16,025 bases of DNA from an uncultured Collinsella sp. (GTDB taxonomy: Bacteria > Actinomycetota > Coriobacteriia > Coriobacteriales > Coriobacteriaceae), in NCBI GenBank assembly GCA_900757185.1, contig CAAEMX010000026.1, positions 1 to 16,025 of the forward strand. Reading direction: 5' to 3'. The translations under genes and the position numbers were made by a program. The notes beneath the pieces were generated by a model. The model had not been told where the DNA came from. It did no database searches and saw only the letters and a program-made list of their open reading frames with translations. The stretch's first letter is position 1. Every line of letters begins with the position of its first letter. Shown here piece by piece: positions 7,342 to 13,868 of the stretch.

Positions 7342-7360
7342 TTAGGAAAATCTAACCTAA
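7342..7360. promoter_or_regulatory. DtxR/IdeR-like iron box
   Basis: The 19-bp sequence TTAGGAAAATCTAACCTAA matches the remembered DtxR/IdeR consensus TTAGGTTAGCCTAACCTAA at 15 of 19 positions, including both outer half-sites (TTAGG and CCTAA). It lies 30 bp upstream of the nitroreductase ATG, where a bound repressor would block transcription. DtxR-family regulators are standard in Actinobacteria. The central bases are the weak part of the match, and no promoter hexamers are obvious around it. Confidence 0.55.
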
Positions 7361-7547
7361 AACATAGGCAATAACGAACAGAGCTGCAATGTTCTACATC
7401 TGTTGAATATCCCACATCCAAACGGGAACAAAGATAACAATTCGGGAATGTGGGGCGGCAATTCGTCCTTTCCACCCCATACATCGGCGCCCTTGGGCGA
7501 TACTGGTTGCAAAAGCTACGGCTTACGCCGCACGGAAAGGAGACATT

Positions 7548-8150
7548 ATGGGCATCTTTAAGAACGATGACCAAAAATCGAGCCAGTTTGGATTTGACGA
7601 GAAAAGCATGGCGGGCAAGGCCGTCAAGGCCGTACGCTGGATCTACGCCATCACGGGCGTCTTAGCGCTCATTGCTGGAATCGCGCTGCTTTTTGCACCC
7701 GCCAAGTCCCTCGTCTTTTTGACGACTGTCCTGGGTTTTTACTTTGTAATCACTGCTGCCATCAGGCTGTTCACTGCCATTTTTGAGCCACTGCTGCCCA
7801 CCGGCTGGCGCGTGACGAGCATCATCTCCAACCTACTCATTATCTTGGGCGGCGTCATAATCCTGCGCAACCAGGCCTTCTCGACCGCGACGCTTACCAC
7901 GATGGTAGTTATCGTGGCCGGCTTTGGCTGGATTGTCGAAGGTGTCATGTCCATTCTGGAGTCCGAGCTTTCGTCCAACCGCGCCCTCGCCATCCTGAGC
8001 GGCGCACTTTCCATCATCGCCGGCATGTTCGTGTTTATCTATCCGCTGTGGTCGGCCAAGATGCTCGTCATCTTTAGCGGCGCCGCGCTGCTGGTGTTTG
8101 GCGTAACGCTGATTGTTCGCGCTATTCAATTTGGCAAACTGGTGCACTAG
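7548..8150 (+). CDS. HdeD/DUF308 family membrane protein
   Basis: Integral membrane protein of 200 residues with six predicted membrane segments, near residues 31-50, 54-78, 88-107, 114-137, 146-166 and 170-193. The repeated pattern of a small helix pair with 'G-x-x-x-(I/L)-x-x-G' and 'R' between pairs is typical of the DUF308/HdeD family. HdeD itself is linked to acid resistance in Escherichia coli, but the biochemical role of the family is unknown. The hydrophilic N-terminus (1-27) is rich in charged residues and probably cytoplasmic. The start is the ATG after AAGGAG with 5-nt spacing. The next gene starts immediately after its stop codon, which indicates translational coupling. Confidence 0.85.
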   Translation: MGIFKNDDQKSSQFGFDEKSMAGKAVKAVRWIYAITGVLALIAGIALLFAPAKSLVFLTTVLGFYFVITAAIRLFTAIFEPLLPTGWRVTSIISNLLIILGGVIILRNQAFSTATLTTMVVIVAGFGWIVEGVMSILESELSSNRALAILSGALSIIAGMFVFIYPLWSAKMLVIFSGAALLVFGVTLIVRAIQFGKLVH

Positions 8151-8633
8151 ATGCCGCGAACGCTCTTTATTGATGCAGACGCCTGCCCGGTCACGCGCGA
8201 GTCGATTGACTGCGCGCGGCGGGCGGGCGTCGCCGTTGTTATCGCCGGCAACAGCACACAAAACCTGGAACGGCACATTCGCCGCGACGACCCGCGCGAT
8301 GCCGAGCACGCGCGACGCGGCTTTTGGGTCACGACGCTCGATGTGAGCGTGGGCGCCGACAGCGCCGACTTTGCCATTGTCGAACGCCTGCAGGCGGGCG
8401 ACGTGGTCGTGACGCAGGACATTGGCTTGGCGAGCATGGTGCTCGGGCGCGATGCCGCCGCCATCGGTGTGCGCGGGCGCGTGTACGACAAGGCGACTAT
8501 CGACATGCAGCTGTTTATTCGCCACGAGGAAAAGAAGGTACGCCGTGCCGGCGGACGCACTCGCGGTCCGGCAGCATTTACCAGCGAAGACCGCGCTCGC
8601 TTTAAACGCAACCTCACCGAGTTGCTGCACTAA
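8151..8633 (+). CDS. YaiI/YqxD family protein (DUF188, UPF0178)
   Basis: Protein of 160 residues, the normal length of the family. The signature FIDADACPV is at 6-14. Other conserved parts are DVSVGADSADFAIVERLQAGDVVVTQDIGLASMVL (roughly residues 64-98; shown here only as a landmark of the PIN-like aspartate pattern D-x-x-x and D-I-x-L-A) and the late GRTRGPAAFTSEDRARF. The family has a PIN-like nuclease fold by structure-based reports, but no established function. The ATG follows the stop codon of the HdeD-like gene without a gap and lacks a separate strong ribosome binding site, so it is probably translated by coupling. A strong terminator follows. Confidence 0.9.
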   Translation: MPRTLFIDADACPVTRESIDCARRAGVAVVIAGNSTQNLERHIRRDDPRDAEHARRGFWVTTLDVSVGADSADFAIVERLQAGDVVVTQDIGLASMVLGRDAAAIGVRGRVYDKATIDMQLFIRHEEKKVRRAGGRTRGPAAFTSEDRARFKRNLTELLH

Positions 8634-8635
8634 CC

Positions 8636-8675
8636 AAGGTAGATTTTTAGGACATGCCTAAAAATCTACCTTTTT
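8636..8675 (+). terminator. Strong intrinsic terminator, also a repeat unit
   Basis: A perfect 16-bp stem (left arm 8636-8651, right arm 8657-8672) with the 5-nt loop ACATG is followed by a T-rich tail through 8680. It starts 3 nt after the stop codon of the YaiI gene. A 34-nt core, 8637-8670, has a degenerate copy at 8708-8741, so this terminator also belongs to a small palindromic repeat family. Confidence 0.9.
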
Positions 8676-8707
8676 GTTTTGGCAGCGGGAAATTCCCTGG
8701 TCACAGC

Positions 8708-8741
8708 GGTAGATCGTAAGACGTGTCCCAATAATCTACTT
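8708..8741. repeat. Degenerate second copy of the terminator palindrome
   Basis: Reading the minus strand, this segment agrees with 8637-8670 at 26 of 34 positions, and it keeps GTAGAT / ATCTAC at its ends. It overlaps the stop codon of the minus-strand permease by two bases, so it lies where a terminator for that gene would be, but its internal stem is poor and it has no T-tract. Confidence 0.6.
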
Positions 8742-9831
8742 AAAGGCCAACGGCGGAGAGGATGAGGCCCCAGCCAGCGCCGATGACGTACATCATGATC
8801 AGGAACACGGCATTTTCGCGGGCGCTGCGGTTGGTGCGGAACAGCACCAGATAACCCACGCCGGCGGAAATGAGCGTGCCGGCGAGCATCGGCGCCAGTT
8901 GCAGCGCGCCTTCCAGATATAGTTGCGTAATGACCACGCTCGCCGAGCAATTGGGAATCAGCCCGACAAGCGCCGAACCCAGGACAGCGAGCGTCTCGTT
9001 GCCACGCAGGAACTGCTCGATCGCGGACTCGCCGAAGGTCTCGAGCACGGCGACCAGAATCAGCGTCACCAGAAAAATGAATACCGAGACCTGCACGGTG
9101 TGCGAGATCGCGCTGCGGATGATCGACAGGACAGGCGTCCCTTCGTGGGAGTGGTCGTGGCTGTGGCCGTGGTGGTGCTCATGCTCGCCCGTGTGACCGT
9201 GATCATGGCTGTGTCCGTGGTCGCGCTCGTGTTCATCTTCTTCATCACAACCGCAATGGTCGCGCTCGCACAGCTCGTGGATGTGGTCGGCGCTCACGCC
9301 CGCCTCGGCCACCTCGTCGATGATGTCACCGCCGCTGTGGTCGTCGTGCGCGCAGTTCACATGAGCCGGATTGGCAGCGGTCCCCAGCACGGTACGGCGA
9401 ATCACCGCATGCGCGCGAGCGTTACGACGCAGGCCGCGAATGGCAGCGTCCACAATAAAGCCCGTGACCAGCGCGATCAGTGCCTTCGAAGCCAAAAGCA
9501 TCGCCATGGTCTGCACGGGCACCTGCTCGGCGAGCAACAGCGGCAGCATCTCATCGGAGGTCGAAAGGAACACCGCCACCAACGTGCCCAAGGTCACGAC
9601 ACGACCGGCGTACAGCGTGGCCGCCATGGCCGAAAAGCCGCACTGCGGCACCATGCCCAACAACGAGCCAACCACAGGGCCCGCAGCGCCGGCGCGCTTG
9701 ATGGCGCCGTTAACGCGGTCGCCCGCAACATGCTCAAGCGTCTCGAGCGCAAGGTACGTCACCAACAAAAACGGCACCAGCGAGAGCGTGTCTTTGCCGG
9801 CATCGAGCAGAATATCTATCAGTAAATCCAT
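8740..9831 (-). CDS. Putative metal permease, ArsP_2/DUF2899 type, with His-rich loop
   Basis: Integral membrane protein of 363 residues, of the 10-helix family annotated as arsenic-efflux-like or putative manganese transporter (PF11449-like). It has two related halves: GMVPQCGFSA (59-68) in the first and GLIPNCSASV (290-299) in the second, each with a P-x-C motif inside the membrane. Between them is a long hydrophilic segment, about 137-232, with roughly 20 histidines, several cysteines and many acidic residues, for example HDHGHTGEHEHHHGHSHDH. That loop is expected to bind divalent metals in the cytoplasm and might sense or buffer them. Substrate (zinc, manganese, nickel or other) is not determined. 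The ATG at 9831 has AAAGG about 11 nt upstream. It is divergent from the exonuclease gene and shares its regulatory spacer. Confidence 0.82.
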   Translation of the reverse strand: MDLLIDILLDAGKDTLSLVPFLLVTYLALETLEHVAGDRVNGAIKRAGAAGPVVGSLLGMVPQCGFSAMAATLYAGRVVTLGTLVAVFLSTSDEMLPLLLAEQVPVQTMAMLLASKALIALVTGFIVDAAIRGLRRNARAHAVIRRTVLGTAANPAHVNCAHDDHSGGDIIDEVAEAGVSADHIHELCERDHCGCDEEDEHERDHGHSHDHGHTGEHEHHHGHSHDHSHEGTPVLSIIRSAISHTVQVSVFIFLVTLILVAVLETFGESAIEQFLRGNETLAVLGSALVGLIPNCSASVVITQLYLEGALQLAPMLAGTLISAGVGYLVLFRTNRSARENAVFLIMMYVIGAGWGLILSAVGL

Positions 9832-9863
9832 GACGGATGGAACCTTTCGTGTCTTTCGGCAGC

Positions 9864-9910
9864 ATTGTAAAAGTCCTAGCGGTCAACTAGGGTATTGTAG
9901 TTGTCCTAGG
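9864..9910. promoter_or_regulatory. Tandem operator-like repeats in divergent promoter region
   Basis: Two 16-nt direct repeats, ATTGTAaaaGTCCTAG (9864-9879) and ATTGTAgttGTCCTAG (9894-9909), match at all but three spacer bases and are exactly 30 bp apart, close to three helical turns. Between them lie CTAGG (9887-9891), which pairs with the flanking CCTAG words, and the inverted pair CAACTA / TAGTTG (9884-9903). On the minus strand each repeat contains TACAAT, a possible -10 hexamer. This looks like a cooperative binding site controlling the permease, the exonuclease or both. Confidence 0.5.
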
Positions 9911-10003
9911 CGCGATGCCAATAGTTGCCCATGGTAAACTATCATCTCGCCACATCTCAATGAACCCGAGCCGCGCGGTGTGGCCCGTCCAAGGAGCAGT
10001 TAT

Positions 10004-10972
10004 ATGAACGTTTCACAAGCACTCGAATACGAGCGTCAGCCGTTTATCCCCATGTTTATCTATGGCGATCACGGCGCCATGGAGTCCGAGCGCCAGAAGG
10101 GCGAGGAGGCCCTTAAGGTGCTCGAAACCGAGTACTTTACCGCCGAGGGCGACCCCGGTTTCGACTTTGCCACCGTGCGCGACCTGGCCGACCGCAACCG
10201 CGACCTGTGCGACCAGATCGGCGAGGCACGCCTGCGCAACGTGACGCCCGCGACGCTTTCGCGCGGCCTGTCCGATGCCGACATCTGCGCCGCCATCGGC
10301 AAGATGCAAAAGCGCACCGCCGCGTCCGTTATGCGCGAGATCCGCGGCGACCGCGACGCGCTCGGCGTGGCCTACGCCCGTAAGCCCATCCAGGGCACCG
10401 TGCTCGGTATCGACATCGAGACCACCGGCCGTGCACCCGAACGCGGTTATATCATCAACGTCGGCTGGGAGATCATGGAGCTCACCAGCGACGCCGTCCC
10501 GCATGACGCCGAGGCACACTACTGCGGCCTGCCCGACATCTACCGCGGCGAGGATGTACCGCTGTCGAATATCCACCACATCACCTGGGACGACATCGAC
10601 GGCAAAACGCCCTTCCGCGAGAACAAAGAGCTGCAAAAGCAGCTGCTCAAGCTTATGAAGAAGTACCCGTATATGGCGCACAACGCCGCGTTTGAGGACA
10701 GCTGGTTCAAGATTCACCTGGACGGCTACGCCGAGGCACGCCGCGCCGGTAAGATCATCGTCATCGACTCGCGCCAGATCTGCCGCAGTCTGGATGCCGA
10801 CGTCCGCTCGCTCCCCCGCGAGTCCGCGCCCGCCGCGCTCGAGAACTGGGCGCGCCGCCGTGGCACCCTCGCCGCCGACGCCAGCGAGCAGCATCTGGGC
10901 CTGGACGACACCGACCTCATGCTCCGCACCGTCCAAGCCGAGTTCAACCTCAAGAACCTATTCGCGAAATAA
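10004..10972 (+). CDS. DEDDh-family 3'-5' exonuclease with extra N-terminal region
   Basis: Protein of 322 residues. The C-terminal part (about 130-322) is a DnaQ-like exonuclease: ExoI motif GIDIETTG (D137, E139), ExoII HNAAFED (226-232, D232) and ExoIII H-x4-D (H297, D302 in EQHLGLDDTDL). The complete DEDDh set suggests an active metal-dependent 3'-5' exonuclease on DNA or RNA. The first 128 residues match no family I recognise; they are charged, probably helical, and precede the catalytic domain directly. The start is the ATG at 10004, with AAGGAG 7 nt upstream; a longer in-frame start would not have a ribosome binding site. It is divergent from a metal permease. No polymerase gene is adjacent, so a housekeeping epsilon subunit is less likely than a repair or RNA-processing role. 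Confidence 0.88.
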   Translation: MNVSQALEYERQPFIPMFIYGDHGAMESERQKGEEALKVLETEYFTAEGDPGFDFATVRDLADRNRDLCDQIGEARLRNVTPATLSRGLSDADICAAIGKMQKRTAASVMREIRGDRDALGVAYARKPIQGTVLGIDIETTGRAPERGYIINVGWEIMELTSDAVPHDAEAHYCGLPDIYRGEDVPLSNIHHITWDDIDGKTPFRENKELQKQLLKLMKKYPYMAHNAAFEDSWFKIHLDGYAEARRAGKIIVIDSRQICRSLDADVRSLPRESAPAALENWARRRGTLAADASEQHLGLDDTDLMLRTVQAEFNLKNLFAK

Positions 10973-11037
10973 CCGATCCATCTGCGGGAGCGCCTGCCAG
11001 GCACAGCGCAATCCGTCTGGGCACACCGGCACGCAGT

Positions 11038-11074
11038 AAACTAGGGCGCAGCCTTATGGCTGCACCCTAGTTTT
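11038..11074 (+). terminator. Intrinsic terminator after the exonuclease gene
   Basis: A long stem, left arm 11038-11053 and right arm 11058-11073, has one internal C-A mismatch and the tetraloop TTAT, and ends in TTTT. It begins 65 nt after the exonuclease stop codon and closes that transcription unit. Confidence 0.85.
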
Positions 11075-11121
11075 CATCAAAACGAGTAAATACGCGTGCT
11101 TCACATGGTCGGCAGGTTGGC

Positions 11122-11150
11122 CCACCTACATTTTTCGAGTTGTTCGGCCA
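11122..11150 (+). repeat. 29-nt dispersed repeat, copy A
   Basis: This copy reads CCACCTACATTTTTCGA then GTTGTTCGGCCA. It matches copy C (12751-12779) at 27 of 29 positions in the same orientation, and copies B and D as inverted complements. With copy B it forms an inverted pair spanning 190 bp. Confidence 0.85.
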
Positions 11151-11282
11151 GCTGAACCACTAGTCGAGGCCCCTTGAACCGCAATCGAGCGCTATAGTCG
11201 CCCTAATTTCGCAACCATGCCCCATAAATCTACCTGAATCAATTCGAATAGGACGTTGCGATCGCACCATTCGTATAGGATA

Positions 11283-11311
11283 AGGCCGAATAACTCAAAT
11301 TATGTTGGTGA
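11283..11311 (-). repeat. 29-nt dispersed repeat, copy B (inverted)
   Basis: The plus strand reads AGGCCGAATAACTC then AAATTATGTTGGTGA, which is the reverse complement of copy A at 22 of 29 positions. It lies inside the upstream in-frame extension of the broken nuclease gene, one reason I do not accept that extension as coding. Confidence 0.65.
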
Positions 11312-11522
11312 GGCATCTGAGCGGTCGGCAAAACGCTTAGAAGCTACGAATCCGCAACTAAAGTTCGCCAAAAAGGGGCAGCCAGCAGAAACCTCCCCAG
11401 CCGAAGCTGCTCCCTCAATACGACAGCTCAAAAACCCACCGTTCGCAGAAGATAAGCCGCGCCCCAATACCGTTGCCCGAAGTTTCGGGCGTATGCGGCG
11501 TCCGCTATGCCATCATGCGCGT

Positions 11523-12731
11523 ATGGGAATCATTCTGTCACATACCACGGCACGTGCTGTATACCAAACAGCCAACTCGCTCGCAAGCTACGCGACCGGT
11601 CCCATACCTATGGAAAAGATCAGGGTGTCTGCGCCGACCACGTCCGACCTGGAAGCGGCACGAGCATGGCTCAACAGAAAGAATGTCGATTCTGAACGCA
11701 TCCATGTGCTGACGTTTTCCAATAATGCCAAAAGGCACCGCAAGGGCTGCATCTGCCACTGCACGCGCTATACGTTTGATGCAGAAAGCTACCTAGAACT
11801 CGAGCCGAACGTCTACATCGTCGATATCAAGCTGTGCGCATTAGAAGCAGCAGCCGACCTCAACCTTTCGGAGCTCGTTGAGTATTACTTTGAAATCTGC
11901 GGTTCCTACGCGCTTGGAACGTCCGACGAAACTCAATATCGCGAGCGCCCAGCCCTAACCAGCGTTGAAGAGCTCAGAGCCTTCTTTTCAGAGGCATCGG
12001 GGTATCGTGGATCTAATAAAGCACTTAAGGCACTTTCTTATGTACGCGAAGGCTGTCGCTCCCCACTCGAAACGGCGTTTGTCATGATGCTGACGATGCC
12101 CAAGTCAATGGGTGGCTTAGCCATACGCGCTATCAAAACGGATTATCCGATCCCAGTCCCCAAAAGATACGCCGCCCTAACGCGACGGACGGTTTTCTAC
12201 CTCGACGCGCTGCTCGAAAATTCGATGACCGATATCGAATACAACGGCTTTTACCACGACGAGCCCGAGTAGCAATCAATTGACGAGGAGCGCCGAAACA
12301 CGCTGCGAAACATGGGATATGCCGTTATCACAGTTAGTCGTCATTCGTTTTTCAGGCAGTCCGCTTTTAGACGGGTCATGGAAGCGATTCGCATTCGCGA
12401 GAAGATATGGCCCGGTCGACTCCCGGATAACTTCGCCATCCTGCAAGAAACTCTTCGTCAATTTGTCTTGCGGCGCTACTACGAATACGGTCGCCGCGTC
12501 CTGGAGACACTCAAAGAAGAAGAGGCCGCCAAGCGCGAAATTGCAAGCCAATATCCGCAAGCTGATGACCCGAGCATCAACGATGTGCCCGAACCCGACG
12601 ACATGCAACACGTCGGGGCCCTTGCTGAGGAAATCAATGGGCCTTGGGAATGCGACATGTTCGCAAAAATCGATGAAAACCGCACGGAAGACGACACGGT
12701 TATTGATCTAATTGAGAATTCGCTCTTCTAA
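11523..12731 (+). pseudogene. Nuclease-like gene (AbiEi-like front, DUF559-like back) interrupted by an in-frame TAG
   Basis: One reading frame of 402 codons is broken only by a TAG at 12270-12272 (codon 250). Upstream are 249 residues, downstream 153 residues in the same frame, ending at TAA 12729-12731. The front part (MGIILSHTTARAVY; VYIVDIKLCALEAAADL near 97-113; ELVEYYFEICGSYAL) resembles AbiEi-like proteins. The back part resembles DUF559/Vsr-type nucleases: D228 in VFYLDAL, E239 in DIEYNG, H245 in FYHDEPE, then, past the stop, QSIDEERRNTLRNMGYAVITV, which is the usual conserved helix and strand after the active site. Without readthrough the product lacks that core, so it is probably inactive. 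A single C-to-T change (CAG to TAG) would explain it. I chose ATG 11523 from the family-like N-terminus; no good ribosome binding site is visible. Confidence 0.72.
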
Positions 12732-12750
12732 AGGCGATTTCTGCGGATGT

Positions 12751-12779
12751 CCACCTACATTTTTCGACTTATTCGGCCA
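12751..12779 (+). repeat. 29-nt dispersed repeat, copy C
   Basis: This copy reads CCACCTACATTTTTCGA then CTTATTCGGCCA, differing from copy A at two positions. It begins 19 nt after the stop codon of the broken nuclease gene. With copy D it forms an inverted pair spanning 220 bp. Confidence 0.85.
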
Positions 12780-13046
12780 CCGATGTGCCCGATTGGCCGC
12801 AGCAATGCTCAATATAACTTTCGATAAAACTGATTCTGCAGGAACTCCCGTAGAGAAAAAACTGATTCTCACGATATTTAACAAGATTAAGTACAAATAT
12901 GAACAGTTCTAATACTTCTCGAGGCGGCTTTCTTAGCATGCTGGCCGAACATCTCGAAATCTGTTGGCGAACATTGCATCGATGCATCCCAACCCACATA
13001 AAATCGCAGAGACGGCAAGCAGCCATCGAAATTATCGCAAATTGTA
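12780..13046. other. Gene-free AT-rich spacer before the metal operon
   Basis: I see no supportable gene between the repeat copy C and the metal-operon promoter. Short open frames on both strands lack ribosome binding sites and overlap the repeats. The base composition is clearly more AT-rich than the flanking genes. The stretch contains repeat copy D and a 13-nt palindromic word (TGCATCGATGCAT) near 12976. Confidence 0.55.
12942..12970 (-). repeat. 29-nt dispersed repeat, copy D (inverted)
   Basis: The plus strand reads TGGCCGAACATCTCGAAA then TCTGTTGGCGA, matching the reverse complement of copy A at 23 of 29 and of copy C at 21 of 29 positions. It faces copy C, as copy B faces copy A. Confidence 0.6.
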
Positions 13047-13074
13047 TTGACATATGAACATGCGCTCATATAAT
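13047..13074 (+). promoter_or_regulatory. Near-consensus promoter of the metal efflux operon
   Basis: TTGACA (13047-13052) and TATAAT (13069-13074) are separated by 16 bp; both hexamers are perfect sigma-70-type matches. The predicted start of transcription is near 13081, about 40 bp before the regulator's ATG. The spacer is filled by an ArsR/SmtB-type operator, so a bound repressor would cover both hexamers. Confidence 0.85.
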
Positions 13075-13107
13075 CGGAAGTAAATTATATGAGCGCATGT
13101 TCATATG
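13051..13107. promoter_or_regulatory. Paired ArsR/SmtB-type operators
   Basis: Two 24-nt perfect inverted copies, 13051-13074 and 13084-13107, are separated by the 9-nt spacer CGGAAGTAA. Each copy is itself imperfectly palindromic, with ATATGA at one end and TCATAT at the other, which is the typical form of SmtB/CzrA operators. One copy covers the -35/-10 region and the other the first transcribed bases. The regulator encoded directly downstream is the obvious ligand-responsive repressor. Confidence 0.85.
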
Positions 13108-13120
13108 AAAGGATATTGCA

Positions 13121-13486
13121 ATGAGCATCCGCGTTGATGAAACGAAACCCGACATCGAGGCCACCGAGCCCGTGATTCCCACCACCTGCTCGCCCGAGGA
13201 CCTTCCCGACGAGGAGCTTCTCTACGACCTCGCCGACCTGTTCAAGGTCTTCAGCGACACCACGCGCATCAAGATCCTCTACGCTCTCATGGGCCGTGAG
13301 CTCTGCGTGGCAGACATCGCCGAAGCGACCGAGACTTCGCAGTCCGCGGTGTCGCACCAGCTGCGCACGCTTAAGCAGTCGCACCTGGTCAAGTTCCGCC
13401 GCGACGGCCGCAATATCCTCTACTCGCTCGCCGACGACCACGTCTACACCATGCTCAACCAAGGCATGAGCCACATCTGCGAATAG
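13121..13486 (+). CDS. ArsR/SmtB-family zinc-responsive repressor
   Basis: Winged-helix repressor of 121 residues that dissociates from DNA when it binds metal. The recognition helix lies in SQSAVSHQLRTLKQSHL (about 73-89) and the wing is VKFRRDGRNILYSL (90-103). The C-terminal helix carries D105-x-H107-x10-H118-x2-E121, the alpha-5 metal site spaced as in SmtB and CzrA, with glutamate last as in SmtB. This predicts response to zinc and related ions. The ELCVADIA segment (60-67) keeps only one cysteine of the CadC-type alpha-3 site, so a CadC-like cadmium/lead site is incomplete. The start follows GGA about 8 nt upstream. It is the first gene of the operon with the HMA protein and the ATPase, and its operators surround its own promoter. 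Confidence 0.93.
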   Translation: MSIRVDETKPDIEATEPVIPTTCSPEDLPDEELLYDLADLFKVFSDTTRIKILYALMGRELCVADIAEATETSQSAVSHQLRTLKQSHLVKFRRDGRNILYSLADDHVYTMLNQGMSHICE

Positions 13487-13549
13487 CGACCAACCACGGT
13501 ACCAGCGCGGCCTGCACCCAAGCCGCAAAAACGGGGAAAGGAACCCACC

Positions 13550-13768
13550 ATGAAAAAGCAGTTTAAGCTCGACGAGATCGACTGCGCCAACTGTGCGCGC
13601 GAGCTTCAGGACGAGCTGGCCAAGCTCGAGGGCGTCAAATCCGTTTCCGTCAACTTTATGACCCAGAAGTTGACGCTCGAGGCCGACGACGCCGAGTTCG
13701 ACGAGGTCCTTGACCGCGTCGTGGAGTTCACCGCCGACGCTGAGCCGGATTGCGAGATCATTCTCTAG
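13550..13768 (+). CDS. Free-standing HMA-domain metallochaperone
   Basis: Single heavy-metal-associated domain of 72 residues with the metal-binding motif DCANC (C12, C15) in the first loop and the usual beta-alpha-beta-beta-alpha-beta order (LEGVKSVSVNFMTQKLTLEAD in the middle is the second and third strand region). DC-x-x-C, with an aspartate before the first cysteine, is more typical of zinc/cadmium/lead ATPase domains than of copper chaperones. Its role is probably to hold or deliver metal to the ATPase encoded next, which has no such domain of its own. AAAGGA lies about 8 nt before the ATG. It sits 63 bp after the regulator and 100 bp before the ATPase start. Confidence 0.9.
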   Translation: MKKQFKLDEIDCANCARELQDELAKLEGVKSVSVNFMTQKLTLEADDAEFDEVLDRVVEFTADAEPDCEIIL

Positions 13769-13789
13769 CCTGTGCATACGCTGACCCGC

Positions 13790-13812
13790 AAGGCCGCGCT
13801 TGCCGCGGCCTT
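13790..13812 (+). terminator. Stem-loop between the HMA gene and the ATPase gene
   Basis: A perfect 9-bp stem, AAGGCCGCG / CGCGGCCTT, with the 5-nt loop CTTGC and only TTT after it. It is too weak in T-tract for full termination and more likely causes partial termination or protects the upstream mRNA, lowering ATPase expression relative to the first two genes. Confidence 0.5.
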
Positions 13813-13822
13813 TGCTCGCGAA

Positions 13823-13846
13823 ATTATATGAGCGAGTGTTCATACA
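13823..13846. promoter_or_regulatory. Third ArsR-type operator, inside the operon
   Basis: This 24-nt segment matches the second operator arm (13084-13107) at 20 of 24 positions, including ATATGAGCG and TGTTCATA. It lies 22 nt before the ATPase start codon and overlaps no coding sequence. A good -35/-10 pair on the plus strand is not visible, so it may act as a roadblock to transcription or mark an independent, weak promoter. Confidence 0.7.
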
Positions 13847-13868
13847 TTCAAATGGGAGGATACGAGTC

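Noticed and set aside
8923..9825. Long plus-strand open frame opposite the permease gene (300 codons)
   Set aside because: The permease frame has clear membrane helices and paired P-x-C motifs, while this frame is low-complexity and has no ribosome binding site.
10013..10936. Minus-strand open frame opposite the exonuclease
   Set aside because: All three exonuclease motifs are on the plus strand; the antisense product is an alanine/valine-rich shadow.
11256..11522. In-frame upstream extension of the broken nuclease gene
   Set aside because: It includes repeat copy B and shows no family-like sequence; the protein pattern begins at MGIILSHTTA.
12270..12272. Pyrrolysine or selenocysteine-type recoding at the TAG
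   Set aside because: No supporting gene or RNA structure is visible, TAG ends several normal genes here, and a CAG-to-TAG mutation is simpler.
12712..12912. 66-codon plus-strand open frame after the nuclease gene
   Set aside because: It overlaps the nuclease end and repeat copy C and lacks a ribosome binding site.
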